Shown in pieces: positions 23,251-36,773 of a stretch of 64,000 bases of DNA; positions within the stretch are counted from its first letter, which is position 1, and each line of letters opens with the position of its first letter. A program made the translations under genes and the position numbers. The notes beneath the pieces are model-generated. The model made no database searches and was not told where the DNA came from. It saw nothing but the letters and a program-made list of their open reading frames with translations. The stretch lies in the NCBI GenBank assembly GCA_004794655.1, contig SMMW01000650.1, forward strand, positions 558,001 to 622,000, read 5' to 3'. The stretch is from Marisa cornuarietis. Taxonomy: Eukaryota; Mollusca; Gastropoda; Architaenioglossa; Ampullariidae.

Positions 23251-26200
23251 TGTGTCTAAATTCAGATACTTCTATTTGAAGCCCAGTCAGCCCTCACTTT
23301 ACAATTTTGTATTATTTAAAAAAAAGTCCTAACACTCATTTCGCATAAATATCCACAAAAGGGTATGCAGGATGACCCATAACCCTTAAAAAACCAACTG
23401 TAGAATTAACAACTGCTTTCAGCATGGGCATGCAACAATTTTGTGTGGGGCTACCTGCTTTTCTACAATTTCATTCGAACAGCCTCCAAAAGACTGCCAA
23501 AAAAAAAAAATTGGCTACGGCACAACTGCACAAATAATTCAAATACATCTCGGACAAATGGATTTTAACGAATGTTAAACTAGTTTGACGAGGTCACCTA
23601 AGAACCTCCCCAAGCGAAAATAAAGACCGATTACGCCTGCCATTCGCATGTGAAGGCAAAATCGATGATGAAGCGTAAAAATCCGCCGTTTAATAAATGT
23701 AAGACAAGTATTTTCACTCGGTCAGCTTTACGAAAGAAAGCAGGAGACTTGCAGAATGGAATGGAGTGAGACTAGTTGAGTAACAAGAAGAAGCAACTCT
23801 ATCAAAATTCCAGAATAATAAGAAGTCCAAAGGAAAATAAAGAAAGATGCGGACCTACGAGGGTAGCAGGTTACGGGTTCGTCATGCGAATGTAAGGGCT
23901 AGAGAGAATCAAACTCATGCGCACGCACGCACGCACGCAAACAGTAACGCGCATAGAGACCTGTGCGCACGCATGGGAATACAAGAGAGGGCTATGGCAT
24001 GGGGATAATGCCGCTAGCCATTACGTTGACGCATACCATATCCATTTATCAATGCTGTCAGATGATAGCACACTCTCTGCGCCCAATCAAGCCCGTTTCC
24101 TTCCTTTTTTTATGAAACGCAAAAAAAGAAGGCTGAATCTATCTCCCCTTTGTCATTTACGCATTCTTTCCTCCCCATTTACTCCCGCTGTCTGCATCAA
24201 AAGGCAGGAAAAATTGCAAATTAGCCTTCCAAGCTTCTAAACCGTTGCCATGAGAACTTTATTCATCTGTAAATAGAAATCAAAGACCTTTGTCAAGTCG
24301 CTCTTCGCTGTGTGTGTGGACTTCGGTTGATTGAAGGAGGTTGGGGAGTAGAGACGACGAGCTGATTACACTATTTAAGACAACCATGCCCTTGGGTGCA
24401 TGTTATATTTACATTTGAAATGATGCAGAAGTGGTCTTGAAACATGAAACAATTTTAAAAAAGTGTTTTAAAGGTATTTTAGAGTACCGTGTCGATTTAA
24501 TCATAGTTCAGAGTACATGCATTTATAAATGATATTATTTTGAGAGTGTTGCCTTTCCACCTCACACCAAACCCGGTCAAAACGTTTTTACAAGTTTTAA
24601 GTGTCCTTTAAAGTACGTAGCATGAATATAATCTTTAGAATGTCATCCAACATGACATCTTTTAGTAGCAGGTCTCACGGAACACCCCAGTTATTCATTG
24701 GTTTTCCAGCTTCGTTCAGGCTGCAGGTAAGCAGACGATCAGATAAAGTATCTGAAACTAGAGAGTTTCAATAACGAAAGCAAACGACTATGCTTGCACA
24801 AGAAATATAAGGATCAATTTTAAACCTCCAGTTACCACAGTCCATTTGGACGTCAGCGGTATGAAAACAGCTTTATGTTGAAGGAATCCTGAAAGAAAAT
24901 GCCGTATGAAAATGTCAGTCCTCGAGCGGATTCCGTCTAAAGCTAGGAGCTTGTCCATTTAAGCAAGACAAAATGCAGCAGTTGGTCTAAGAAGCCGTAG
25001 GTGCCCATATCGAGAAATCAATGTGGTCCTCAAAATAAAAACCTACAAACCGATTAACCGCCATCTGTTGCTAATGCAACGGTTTCTCGCTAATGGACTC
25101 AGAGTCAACATTTTGTGATGAGACAAAAAGAGAGGGAAAGAAAAAAAATTTGGACATGGACCGGAAGTTAATCTTGGTGTCTTAGTACGGCTCGATTTTA
25201 ACCTGATCTAGGATTAGCAAGCCTGTCTCGGCCAAGAGAAGAGTAGCTAGAACACAGTGGACGGCACGTTCCCCCAGAAATGTGAAATGTTGTGGCCTTG
25301 AACTTTGATCCCAGACATTCAGGCGACCCAGCTTAATTTTGAACTGGCTAGCTGCGATAAACCATAGGAATCTCCAGTCTGGCATCAGTCAGCTTGTGTC
25401 ATATCCTGGAAGACTTATTTTTTTATTTAGGCCAGGACTTTCCATGGATCTGTGTCGTCAATGAAGTCTTGAAGCTAGACCATCAGGTGGGGTATGAAGA
25501 GTAAATAACGTGTTTCTGTGACGTCACATTAGGAAAGTATACTTGTCGACGGTTTGATTAGTGAGTGCATTGTTCTTAATGGAGTGTTATGGTGATTTGT
25601 TTTCTAACGATTAAGTAAAACTTCCTGCAAAATACTATTTCCCCAAACCGGGGTGAATCCCTTTCGTTCTCGAGATTCAATCCTTCAAATATCACTATGC
25701 TCAGAAAGAGGTCATCGACACAGACGTACGGATAGAGCATGAATAAATTTACGTTGTGAATATCTCATCCAGTGAGAGAGCTGGAAATATACGTTAATTA
25801 AATAAATCGTGACGTTACAAGTGTGGCATTTTATCTGGGCATGGTGATGTTTGTAGGCATGTATCTCGAGAACAGAAGAAGGGTATTCATTTCACCCACA
25901 TTTGAAGAAGTCTGCACAGAGTTCTATCCTAGCATTAGAAAAACATTGCTTTCTATTAGTCCTTTAAAACACTTAGGTCCAGCTTCATTTGTGAGCTGAA
26001 ATCTTCCGCACGGCTGCAGATCCCCCCGATCAGAGACAGTTGCCCAGGAGAAAACGATTTGCCAACACACACCAGACCATCAGACCAGCTTGCTGCAGCG
26101 CGCCAATCTCTCGAAAGTTTCACCGCAAAAGCCATTTGCAGAGACAGACCACGTCCCCAGCAAAAAGGGCCCCAGCCCTTAAGCCTATTCGCGCATGCGC

Positions 26201-26919
26201 ACCTGTGAGCAAAAGTTTCAACGACTGCACTCATAAATGATTGCAGTCCATATTGGACTTCCAGACAGAGAAGGCTAATGATCGTGAAACTGATGCTTGC
26301 AGTTAGAAGACAAGCGCCTTACAGGGAAAAGTGAACTATTAAATTGCTTTGTGGTAAACAATTGTTTGCAGCCAAAATTTTGAGCGCAGACGATTCAAAC
26401 GTCCACCAGAATCTATCATTTAAGCCCAATTTGCCATTTGACCTGCCTTATCCTGTTTGAAAGAGGATCATCTATGTGTAAGCATCAAAGCTGAGCTATT
26501 TCCACTGCGAAGCAAGTCTGGTGAAACTGGTTTTTATAAAGGGACCACTTTTGTAAACATATAAATAAACAAATAAATAAAAACTAGGTCTACACAGTGC
26601 GACAAAAGACAAGATGATCAAGAACTACAGACACCTGCAACAAAAGGTTACTGGAAAATTGATCCAGTGTTAAACTGACGGCAAAGACTTTTTCCACCAC
26701 CTGAACCTCAGTGGTGGAGGAACCTTTTGACGAAAACTGGGGGAAGTTCGTTGTAGACTGTCTAACGACATTCTGTTTTCGAAGTAGAAACATCAGCTTG
26801 CTGTACAGTAATTAGCCATCAGAGGCGATCGCCTTTCTTCACTCCTCAAGATCGATTGGGAATTGAGCTCAAGCTCTTCTACCACTTGTAAATGTTTGTA
26901 AGGCAGAAACCGTTCAGCG

Positions 26920-26920
<1 letters not shown>

Positions 26921-26994
<74 letters not shown>
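26921..26994. repeat. (CA)37 microsatellite
   Basis: Perfect run of 37 CA dinucleotides, the longest simple repeat in the window. It creates spurious Thr-His and Cys-Val reading frames. Confidence 0.98.
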
Positions 26995-26998
<4 letters not shown>

Positions 26999-29139
26999 CT
27001 GGGAGGCAGATGACCAAAAGCGACAATGGCTGCTTGTGAAAATAAGTAAAGTTAACAACCTATTTTGTTTAATTTATTCTCTTTTAAAGACGTTCCCGCT
27101 GAAGACTTCAACTCAGTTCTCTAAAAGCTGAATGTTTCCTTGTCAGTATGTACGTAACGTCGCTTCACTAATTTGCCTATTTTAGAATGTAAATAATATT
27201 ACTGTATAAGGTGTTTTGGCATCTTATATTATGCCGTCTGTGTATTATCCAACGGCTAAAAACCTCTCCTTAGGGCTTAAAAGCAACAAATCAGTTACAA
27301 ATAGACAAATAGCTGTTCAAATTCCTGTTCCTTAAAAACGAAAGCAAACCAGCGTGAGAGACAATATTCATGTAAATAGTGAGTTAACATGAATATTCTT
27401 ATCAGGTGCACATAAACTGAACAGGAATCATATTACGCATTTTTTCTGGAAGTCGGATTTCAGGAGCCAGCGGTCGCTGACGCCAATGTCACAGATGGAT
27501 CACCTGAGGCGCGCCCGATAAGCGGGCCCCACGGCAGCATCTCTCCTCTCCCGTCTCACACCACCACAAAGCTTTCACTTTCTATATGCTCCTCATAAAA
27601 CGTCCACCACGAGTTACCCCAGTTTGTTCAAAGATTAGTCAACGGTGCCTCTCATCTATAAAATGCAAGGTGGTTTCAGATCCCCTCCTAAAATGTGTTG
27701 GGGGTTTCAGATTCAGATTAATTTTTTTTACAACGCCATTTAAACATACCTGGGGTGTTATCAACCACTTGTAGCAAGAACACAAACCATTTTGGGTTAA
27801 TATGGACTGTGTTAAAATAATCTGGATCTGAAGCTTTCTCGGTGCGACAGATCGAGTGGTTCCCAAATATTTTGAGCGGTGGATATCTTGGGGACAAATC
27901 TGGGTGTCTGGCATAGCGTCTCCCATTACATTACTAATGTAATACTATTAATGTTGTTTTTTCCCCAATGTAAAAAAACTGCTTTACTTATGAGTGACAT
28001 GCTTTATGAGTGTAAAACTCTCACTGGTATTTCTAACTATTAAAGACGAAATGTAAGCTTTCATATATGGATTATTAAATAATGTCTCACGCGATTTAGG
28101 CCTCCGATATAAATTCTTTGACGATTTCAGACCCCTGACGCCAGATTGATTACAGTTTCATACCCATTCGCAAATTTTCATTACCTAATTCGTATGTCTC
28201 ATATGCTCGTTTGTACCAGTTGAAACGTCGACTAAGTGCGTTAATGAGTTAAGCCCGCTGAGTTTGTGCCTTAATGAACCAAACCTTTAGTTAGTTCCAT
28301 AATTTCCACCAAGTTACGGTGGTTTGTCTGGTAATATAGTCGTCAAACATTCGCTTCTCATCTCTGTAGTGACGCTAAATAGGTCCAGAGTTCTGATCTC
28401 AGACACACACATAACACACACCTTTTCAGGTGCAGAGACTGGCAGCTGGGGCTTTATCTCCGGGTACGCAGATTTCCTCTTTCCATTACCGTTACCCGTT
28501 TCTCCTCATAGCCTGTAGATAGATACACTTTTCTGCCAAATAAACCAACCAACCAGCCAACCTGGCTATAGTTTGAAAAAAAGAGGGTAAAATCACAGGG
28601 TTTCATTGCCTCGTGACCGTAAAGGCAGTGAACTGGAAGTGGTTCAATTTGTCCAGGATGCAGCATGTGGAATTGTACAGAATGAAAGGCATGTCCTGTC
28701 TGGTGAGTTCTCTCAGCTCCCATCCGGCTACTGATTCTGTGTGTCTGTATGCAGAACCAACAAAGTGAGACTGTCCTTTGTTGTTTCAGCCGTGCAAAGT
28801 CTGAACGATGCTACGTGTGAATGAATTGCTATTATATGCGAGTCTGAATTATGATTGTATGGGGGTCTGTCTGGAGTGGCGGCTATATGATTGTATGCTG
28901 GTATTGTTGATGTCGTGCTGTGTGGTGCTAACCCATGCTTCCTTATAGAGCTGCTTCGTTATTGCGTTCTCGCGACAATTAAAAGGTCATCCACGGAAAG
29001 AGGGGGGGCAGCTGTTCTCCCCTTCTCGTCCCCAACATCTGCAAAAGGAAGCTACTGGTTGTGCTGTTATCACGTGATCATGGGGCGCAGCACGCAGACT
29101 CCTCACGGACCGGTGCTAGTGGCCAAGCAGCGACTGTCG

Positions 29140-29351
29140 CGTGACAGTGCAGGACCCCGCTTACCCCAGGCCTCCCTGGCTCACCCTCCATCTTCCCTGC
29201 CCCTGCATCCCCTCCCCCTCGTGCATCGGCCACGTGACGAGGTGTCCGGCCCTATGCACGAGCTGCCCAGTGCGCGCCACACACGTGCGCCGACGACAGG
29301 CTCTGCAAGTGCGAGTTTCTGTGAATGATAGCAGTGGCACACTTTACAGTG
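29140..29351 (+). other. GC-rich open stretch ending at a consensus donor
   Basis: An unusually GC-rich block (about 28970-29350) carries open frames and ends TTTACAGTG|GTAAGT. One frame ends RVSVNDSSGTLYS. No family is recognised. It may be a noncoding or coding first exon on the plus strand, or chance. Confidence 0.25.
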
Positions 29352-30190
29352 GTAAGTCATCATCACTTTAGAAGCTTTCCTCTACACCCATTCATCCTTC
29401 GATTTTATTTGTTTATTTATTTTTATAAATTTTTTTACTATTTGTCTGTTTGTTTATTAATTTCTTTTGTAATTTTAGTGACAAACAGATAAATGTCTTC
29501 CCACATCAATAAAATCAACGATAAGCTTTAGGAAGCACATTTTACTAACTTAAGTACTTTGTCATCTACCGCTTATTTCTAATGCATGCAAGCATATGTC
29601 GCGGTAGGGTCGTACGTTCTTCGTTTACTTCGCACCAAATCTGATTCTCCATGTAATGACAGTCTGGGAGGCCAGCCACCACGATACTTAAATCGCTTCT
29701 ATACTTTTACAAGTGGAACTCACGAACGATTTCGTACAATTTATGATAATCTTCCCGCACATCTACAATCGGCTATTTTGTCACAGTATTAAGATTCTGG
29801 CATGCCAACACCATCTTTTAAATCACCGGCTGAGCAGACCTAAATGAAAGCAGACGACAATGTTAATTAATGAATTAAACATCACGTGAGATCTCTCTTG
29901 CGAGTGGCATGAGTGCCATGATGGATGGCGGAAAAAAACACGTGAAGATTTTTTACCTCGAACATAAGGATTTGACCATAGGCAATCCTTATCCTGTCTG
30001 CTCTGTTCGTTCGAGTGGAAGTAAGAACAACACATTTTGATAAAGTACAGTCATCATCTCCCAGCAACGATAATAATACCCCATCTCCCGGAAGAAAATA
30101 GCTGCAAGAGAAAAATGGCAAACATAGCTGGTATCCGGGCTCAGTTGCACGTCTAAAAGTTAAAACTGCGTTGTAGAAAAAAATGTAGAA

Positions 30191-30210
30191 GTGTGTGTGT
30201 GTGTGTGTGT
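30191..30210. repeat. (GT)10 microsatellite
   Basis: Perfect ten-unit GT run in intergenic DNA. Confidence 0.95.
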
Positions 30211-32429
30211 TGCTTTTTTAGGAAACATCTATTAAGCCGTGTAAAAGCTTTCCATTAAAGTGTTTTAACTTAAATACATTTAAGACCTAAAAGTGTTTAC
30301 AATACGAAATGTGTCCTTCAACTGAGCCCAGGACACTGGTCCGGTGACAGACAAAATGGTGGACACAAAATCACCATCGATACTATTTTTCAATTATTTG
30401 TTCACCTAGCCATTGCGGCGGTTGCGTGAAAGAGCTGACGCAGGCCGCCTTCTTGTCGAGCTCCCAACAGGCAACAGACTGATGCCGTGCAGTCGATGGC
30501 TGACAGTGGCCGTGGGGCTCCGCAAATAAAGCGCTTCCTATACGTTGCATCACTGTTTGTGCGGCATTGTGTTGCGTGTCTCGTGTCCGTTAGGTTAGAA
30601 ATAAAACGTCACATTTCTCTCCCCACCGCCCCCCCCTACCCCACAAACACACAAACACCAGCACGTGCCACCAATTATCAGAAAAACAATCGCTCCTCAT
30701 CTGAACCGTATCTGAGTTCACCATTAATCCCCTTCCTTCTTTTCCTCTCCAACTTCCTTTTTAGGCTCCTCTTCAATGTTTTCCTCATACGTTCATTGTT
30801 TCGTCTTATTTCATAATACAGCATTTCAGCTCCGCTAAAGAGCTAATATTAGCGTGACATCTAGATTTTGTATAAATCCGTGCACGCACGTGTGACTCTG
30901 TATTTTAATGTATTTGCGTGTATTTGTTTGTTTGTGGTGTGTGTGTGTGTGTGGCAAATGAGCCTAGACTAAAGCGGAATGCATGTTAAAAATTAGTCCT
31001 CGAGAAAAACAAATTCTCCCTCACTTCTCTATTTCTCGCTCCCTTTTCTATCCTCAATGTCCACTGGCACCTTAATGCCTGCAGTTATGTCTTTCTTTCT
31101 GGAAAACATACTTTTTAAGTAAGGGTTTATATTTTTCTACCACCAACGTTTAACCTAGGGTTCGGTCCAGCGCCTGAGACAACCCGGCAGCTTCGAGTTT
31201 GAATGTGAAAAACTAGAACGGAACTAACCAAGGAAAACAAAAAACAAAAAAAACCTCAACAGCCAGCTATTCTTCAGATTTCTGCAGTAATACCTTTCTT
31301 CAATATTTCCTGTAAGCAACGTCCGATTCTTGTTTCCTACTGCCATCTGGAAACAAGTTCCACGGACTCAGTCTTGAATGCGACAGAGTGATCATGAATA
31401 GAGTAGCTCTTCATCTTGAAGATAAAAAATCTCCTTTGAACGCGACGAGCTCCAGTAATCCTCCCCCACCAAGGACGTTACACAGTTTTGACAAGTGGAG
31501 GATTCAGGGACTTCGGTTTTCTTTCTCTCTGACACATGGAGGTAATTAGCCATCTAACGTTTCCACGTACGTACTGTAGTTATTAAGATAATTAAGTAGA
31601 CGCGTAATATCCGATCTAAGTTGAACATTGCATTGAATGACCGATTGCACGGAATTAGATCTGTAGAAGGATGGATTAATATCTCGCAGCGCGCACCAGA
31701 ACTGAAGTGCGTTTGTTGCGATGACCCGCTAACTCCGAAACGACACAGCGCCCACCAAAAAGCTTTCAAAGGAAGAAAAAAAATGCCTTTGCCACCCTCT
31801 CATCACCCAAATAGAGGAACATCATGAATCAGACTCAGCCTACAAACGAAGCTGAAGCAGAGCCAGCTTATAGCAAAGACAAAGAAAACCAGACACTGAC
31901 AGAGAACTCGGCGAACCACACATCAAGAACAGCTGAAGCTGCACAAAGCGCATAGACCTCTGACAACCTCTCCACCGTAGTAATGACTGATGGGAAAAAT
32001 AAATGCATATATCAATAAGATAATGCAAAATAAAAGCTTACAAGAAAAACATACCAGTTCTATTAATTATGTTCCAGACTCCATCAGGATCAGGATCCTA
32101 CTCTCAGATTAAAAATGGACATCAAACATTTGAAGTTTATGCAGTGGAGCTGATGAGCAGTAAATTGTAATAAAAATGATCTCCCTCATTAAAATAATAT
32201 TCCAAAAGTTATAAACCTACAGGAAGTTAGCTTCACCCAAGAACCAATATCAATCCCAGTCTATAAATTTCCACCAATAATAATAAAAATAATAAAATAG
32301 AAACAAGAAGGGAAAGATTAAATCCAGCTGTGCTGTCGTTGACAATGGAAGGTTTGGATGGGTGCTCTGCTATATTACATCCTTTATTTACACAAGATTG
32401 TGAGTTGTTACAGTTCAGATCTACAGTCT

Positions 32430-33050
32430 CCGGGGGCACTTATCTCGAATGCCTGAATCTTTCTCTCTGTATCTATTAATCGAGTCCATGTTCCGCAGGA
32501 AGATGGGAGCGACCAGTGACTTAAATAGCTTGAATTTGTTTGCGAAGCTTGTACTCCTGCTGTCCCATATCTAGTGCAGCCTCGCCATTGCTGTCGTCGC
32601 TGCTGTGATTCTTTGACGAATGTCCGCCACGCAACTGCCGCCCTTTGACAGCGCCGCTCCCAGGTACAAAATTGAGACTCTGCATCTCCTCAAGTTGTAC
32701 GCCATTCGGCTGGATCTCTGATGTTTCCTGACCGACGATGTTCACCGTCGTTTTGATCTTGTCAGTGTTGATGTCCACCGCGTATGTGCTCGACTGGTTG
32801 CGAATCTATCTGTGATTACTGCCTCTCATCAGGTCGATGTCATCAGCAAAGTGAAGGTTGCTGAGCGGTCTTTCTCCGATGGACACGGAGTGTAGTGTTC
32901 ATGCAGTGTCTCTCGCATGATTCTCTACAGATAGATACTGAGCACTACCGGTAACAAAGTTCAGCCTTGGCGGACTTCTGTTGTGGTAGGAAGGCGCTAT
33001 TGCAACTTTCCAATTAGCAGATCAGAGCTTCCAGAGCTTGCGTACAAGAC
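32430..33050 (-). pseudogene. Reverse-transcriptase fragment with FADD box
   Basis: Read on the minus strand: IMRETLHEHYT, FADDIDLMRGSN (with the catalytic Asp-Asp), a VDINTDKIKTTV segment, NGVQLEEMQSLNF, and a damaged KSLVAPIFL motif. Stops and shifts break it. It is the same LINE type as the fragment near 21.5 kb but includes the polymerase active-site block. Confidence 0.75.
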
Positions 33051-33284
33051 TGGATGGTTCGGACTATGCTACCTTTGATGTTGAATTTCCAAATTATGGA
33101 ACAGAACTTAATGGTTCTGAAGGGGAAGTCCTTGGAGGCAGTAGCCCGGTTATCAAACGCCTCTTATCGTCTGAAGCGAATTGATCTTTTATTGAATCAA
33201 TATTTTAAAATGTCTTCTGCGCTTATCTTACGAAATTCTTTTAACACATAAAGAGTGGGTGAAAAAAGGGAATAAAAAAATAAA

Positions 33285-33321
<37 letters not shown>

Positions 33322-33340
33322 AAGAGTGAGTGAGTGAGTG
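33285..33340. repeat. GT/GA/GTGA compound microsatellite
   Basis: A (TG)10 run to 33304, then (AG) repeats to 33320 and a short GTGA array to about 33340. Confidence 0.9.
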
Positions 33341-33779
33341 AAAGAGATAAAGAGGAAGCAGATCATCTTTCACACTATCCTCCATCTTTTCACCCACCGA
33401 ACCTATTTCCTCCTGCGCGCGCACACACTTGCACACACACACACACCACCTAATTCTCCTGTTTCTCCTCTCATCCAGCCAGCCACTCCCCTCTGCGCGA
33501 TCAGCGTCCGTCTCCTTCGTCCTGTTATCAGCATCCCACCGCTGCCATCCTGTGTCTCAGTTGACTTGAGTACCTTTCACAAAGGCATCATCAGCCCTAC
33601 TGCTGTGCGTTCGCTTCATCACCAAATGTGCACTAAAGAGGCTTAGCTGAGAGTTGCCGGGGGCCCTGCATGAGGGCCACAACATGCCAGCGAGTTTTTT
33701 CTTCTTTTTCTCTTTCTTTTGCTATGGCCGTTATACTGAAAAAAGAGTAACCAGAGGCAGTGCCAGAACTACGGACGAT

Positions 33780-33965
33780 AATTAGTCATCCAAGCAAAGT
33801 TATGTTGAAGGTGAAATGGAGCGGCCTTCCACCTATGGCGTAGGATTTGCTTGCAGTAGAGCAGGCTGGCTTCAGAGCAAGTAGGAGTACAGTTAAACAG
33901 ATCTTCAACAGTCGCATCCTGATCGAAAAACACCTTCATGTTATTTTTCACAAAGAGTTGCTGTT
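33780..33965 (+). pseudogene. Reverse-transcriptase fragment, finger/palm region
   Basis: Plus-strand reading ISHPSKVMLKV, then VEQAGFRASRSTVKQIFNSR and ILIEKHL matches the RT segment that precedes the FADD box in the same LINE family. It lies 0.7 kb from the minus-strand fragment in the opposite orientation. Confidence 0.7.
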
Positions 33966-35291
33966 AATTGGAACTCAGTTCTGGCTAACATTAAATATGC
34001 AAACGAATTCGAATAGCTCCAAGAACTCTCTAGATAACATTCGAAAATTTATAGAGCTATTTTACAGTTTTGATGGATGATAAAAATTTAATATTTATGT
34101 GAAACTCTGACCAAGACTGGAATAAAATGACTTCAAGAGGGGACGTAAATAGGCTGCGAGGTGTAGGCAGATAGCTAGTCCATATTACCTCTAGAGTCTA
34201 GAACTCGAGATGATACTTCAATATATATATATATATATAAACCACACATAATCACGAGTCCTTCATCCGTCTTTAGGTAATACAGTAATACCAGAGAGGC
34301 TTCACCTAGATTAGCAGGCGTAATTCAGAGGCCGCGGAGGTACACATCTGACAGATCATGTCAATCGACCTCTAAATGCTGACTGTTAAAGATATAAACC
34401 CATTTTAACACTTAGTTAATACACTGATTCATCACAGATCGATTTAACCGTTTGTACTCGCCTATGATAGTAAATCTTTCTCTTCACATTTAGAACAGCA
34501 TACAACATCTCGTTAGGATCTGACACGTAACTGGTCCGTGACAGTCGGATATTTATATATTTATAGTTTTAATATTCGGCATTGCTCATTGATGACCTAG
34601 GAGCCAGGATAAAATGAAGAATATCAAGCACCCTCCCTTTCATGGTCCTGTATCCTCACTCGTTGTTTCTCAGCCTCTCCCTCTCTCAAAGGTGGGAATT
34701 TTACACCTGTAAAATTACTCAAACACAAGCATTATAAAAGTCTTCACGTAAACAAATTAAGAACCGTAGTTTATAGTCTGTCCACACTGGTAAGCAATCA
34801 CGAGCATGGACCAAATGACAGAATCATTCAAAAGTTCTTTTATGTGGTTCTTTTTTTCTAATTATTTTGCATTAAAGGGCAAGGCAAGTCATAGCACAGC
34901 TTGCTTTTCCTGTGAAAGACATTGGCCTTCGATAAGCAATTGTACGGCCTAACAATGAAGTTTCTTAAGATATGAAGACAAACAGAACTGAAAAATCTAG
35001 GGGAAAAAATCTGAAGCTCAGACTTTGAAAGAGGCGTTTCAAAGTCAAGATTCAATCAAGTCCCTCCCATTTGTATTTACGTCAGCGGAAACACACGCAC
35101 ACATACATGTATTCATACAAGTAATCAGTTTGATTAAACTTGCACGCCCGCAAACTCACATGGTCCATCCGTACACACTAAGACATACAAGCATAAAGAA
35201 ATGCATATATACATACATTCTATCTTCGTATACTAACACCATTACAAAAAGAGCACCATTATCATTTGCTGTACGTGCATGTACGCATGCA

Positions 35292-35327
<36 letters not shown>
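35292..35327. repeat. GT/GA compound microsatellite
   Basis: About eleven TG units followed by seven GA units. Confidence 0.95.
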
Positions 35328-35473
35328 CCGTGAGAAAAGCGACATGATGGTTCTCCATGTTTATTGCCACTGTTGTGCACATTTCCTGAGGCAAAATGAA
35401 ATTACCTCCTCTCGAAGCCACGAAAGAGGTGGAGGTAGTGGTGGAGGTGGGTTGGGGATGGGGGGGGGCGCTG

Positions 35474-35482
35474 TATAAAAAG
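35474..35482 (+). promoter_or_regulatory. Candidate TATA box upstream of the GPCR
   Basis: TATAAAAAG follows a G-rich stretch, and an initiator-like ccagtg lies about 28 bp downstream. It is 1.3 kb before the GPCR start on the same strand. A good 3' splice site (tattcctctccag, exon from 36016) could join a noncoding first exon, but no convincing donor was seen between them. Confidence 0.3.
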
Positions 35483-36773
35483 CTCAGCGAGGCGACCCGT
35501 TAGACCAGTGCGTTGTTCCACCTGCTGCAACCTTTTCATCCCTCGCGGCTGTGAAGCTCCTAGAACTGGCTGGTTTGTGGTGGTTGGTGAAACACATTAT
35601 GATGAATGATCTCTCAGTCACAGTATATGAGATATTTAAGTTTTGGGATGGTGTTTGTATGGAATTATCCACGAACAGATTGAAACGTAACTTTTATATC
35701 TGATTCTGAATTGTATTGTTGTATATCCATGTACTGCCGGATTTCTTAAAACCTTATACACATTGTTGATGTGGCTATATTTTCAAATGTACACTATTCA
35801 TTTTATTATATAGTAATCACAGTTTTATTTCTGTTTCTAACGCAGCAAAAAAAGATATTAAAGACACTTTATTGATCTAATAGTTGTACTTACTTTTCAG
35901 TATACTTTTATACCTTTAAACGTGTCGTTTCTTTATTTTTTGTTTGCTTGAGCGTCTTTATTAAATGGGTGATTATTTATTTTATTGATATTTCTGTCTG
36001 AATATTCCTCTCCAGGACCACTTGCCTTACCAGCGGATTTGGGGAAGAAGAAATTTAGACGGTTTTGTGCTGTCCTGACATACTGCTAACTCAAATCAGT
36101 ATGAAAACTGTCAAGAACAGGAAACTGGATTCAGCGCTCATTGGTCTGTGCTGCCTTTTACATTTAACCGACTTCCAAAGGTTGATAACGTGTTCAACTT
36201 GCAGCTCGACGATCTCTTTACGCTCTGATACAAACCTTCCATCACTTAGAGTCTCGAGTGCAGTTTCGTGTCATTTGCCGTCACTTAAAATCTAACATTT
36301 CTGAGGCGACAGATTTTTAAAACTCCACAGTAAAAGGATTGAATAGAGGGAAACGGATCCAGCTTCAGCATCTCTGTAGCAAATCCTTGCATTGAGCCAG
36401 AGAGCAAAATACTCATTTCGGACACACGAATGAACAGTGACGTCATACTACAGGCAGGCGCAGGCGTCTTCGCTGCCGTTGGACGATCACAGACATACTG
36501 GGTCCACTGGCGCGTGCCTGGTCGCCGTGCTGATCCGAGCCTCGGTTGGAGAGTCTGCCCTGGTCGAAGATGACAAGCTTTGTGACCTTTTCTTGTTCTG
36601 CATACGTCACTCTGGACTGTCATGTAGTGTCACTACGTCACACAACGGATTTCTAGTGCGTCACACAAGAGTTGTATACGAGTGTCTCTCTCTTTGGGAA
36701 GCTAATTGGTGCACGACTAACGTGAAAAGACGGTATAGAAGCTTCAGGACATCACTGCCAACAACTCGAATCC

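Larger units (their letters stand above)
21946..32429. other. Intergenic desert with scattered repeats
   Basis: Apart from SINE copy 1, the (CA)37 and (GT)10 runs and the GC-rich stretch near 29.1 kb, I see only short ORFs without family resemblance. No exon set could be assembled on either strand. Confidence 0.5.
33966..36773. other. Intergenic sequence upstream of the GPCR
   Basis: Contains microsatellites, the candidate TATA box and a possible 3' splice site at 36015. No coding exon was recognised. It may hold the GPCR promoter and 5' UTR. Confidence 0.45.

Noticed and set aside
26793..27131. ORFs with long Thr-His or Cys-Val runs
   Set aside because: Translation of the (CA)37 microsatellite on both strands.
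28891..29328. 145-residue plus-strand ORF
   Set aside because: Low-complexity Pro/Ser/Arg composition from GC-rich DNA; no domain. Kept only as a possible exon region.
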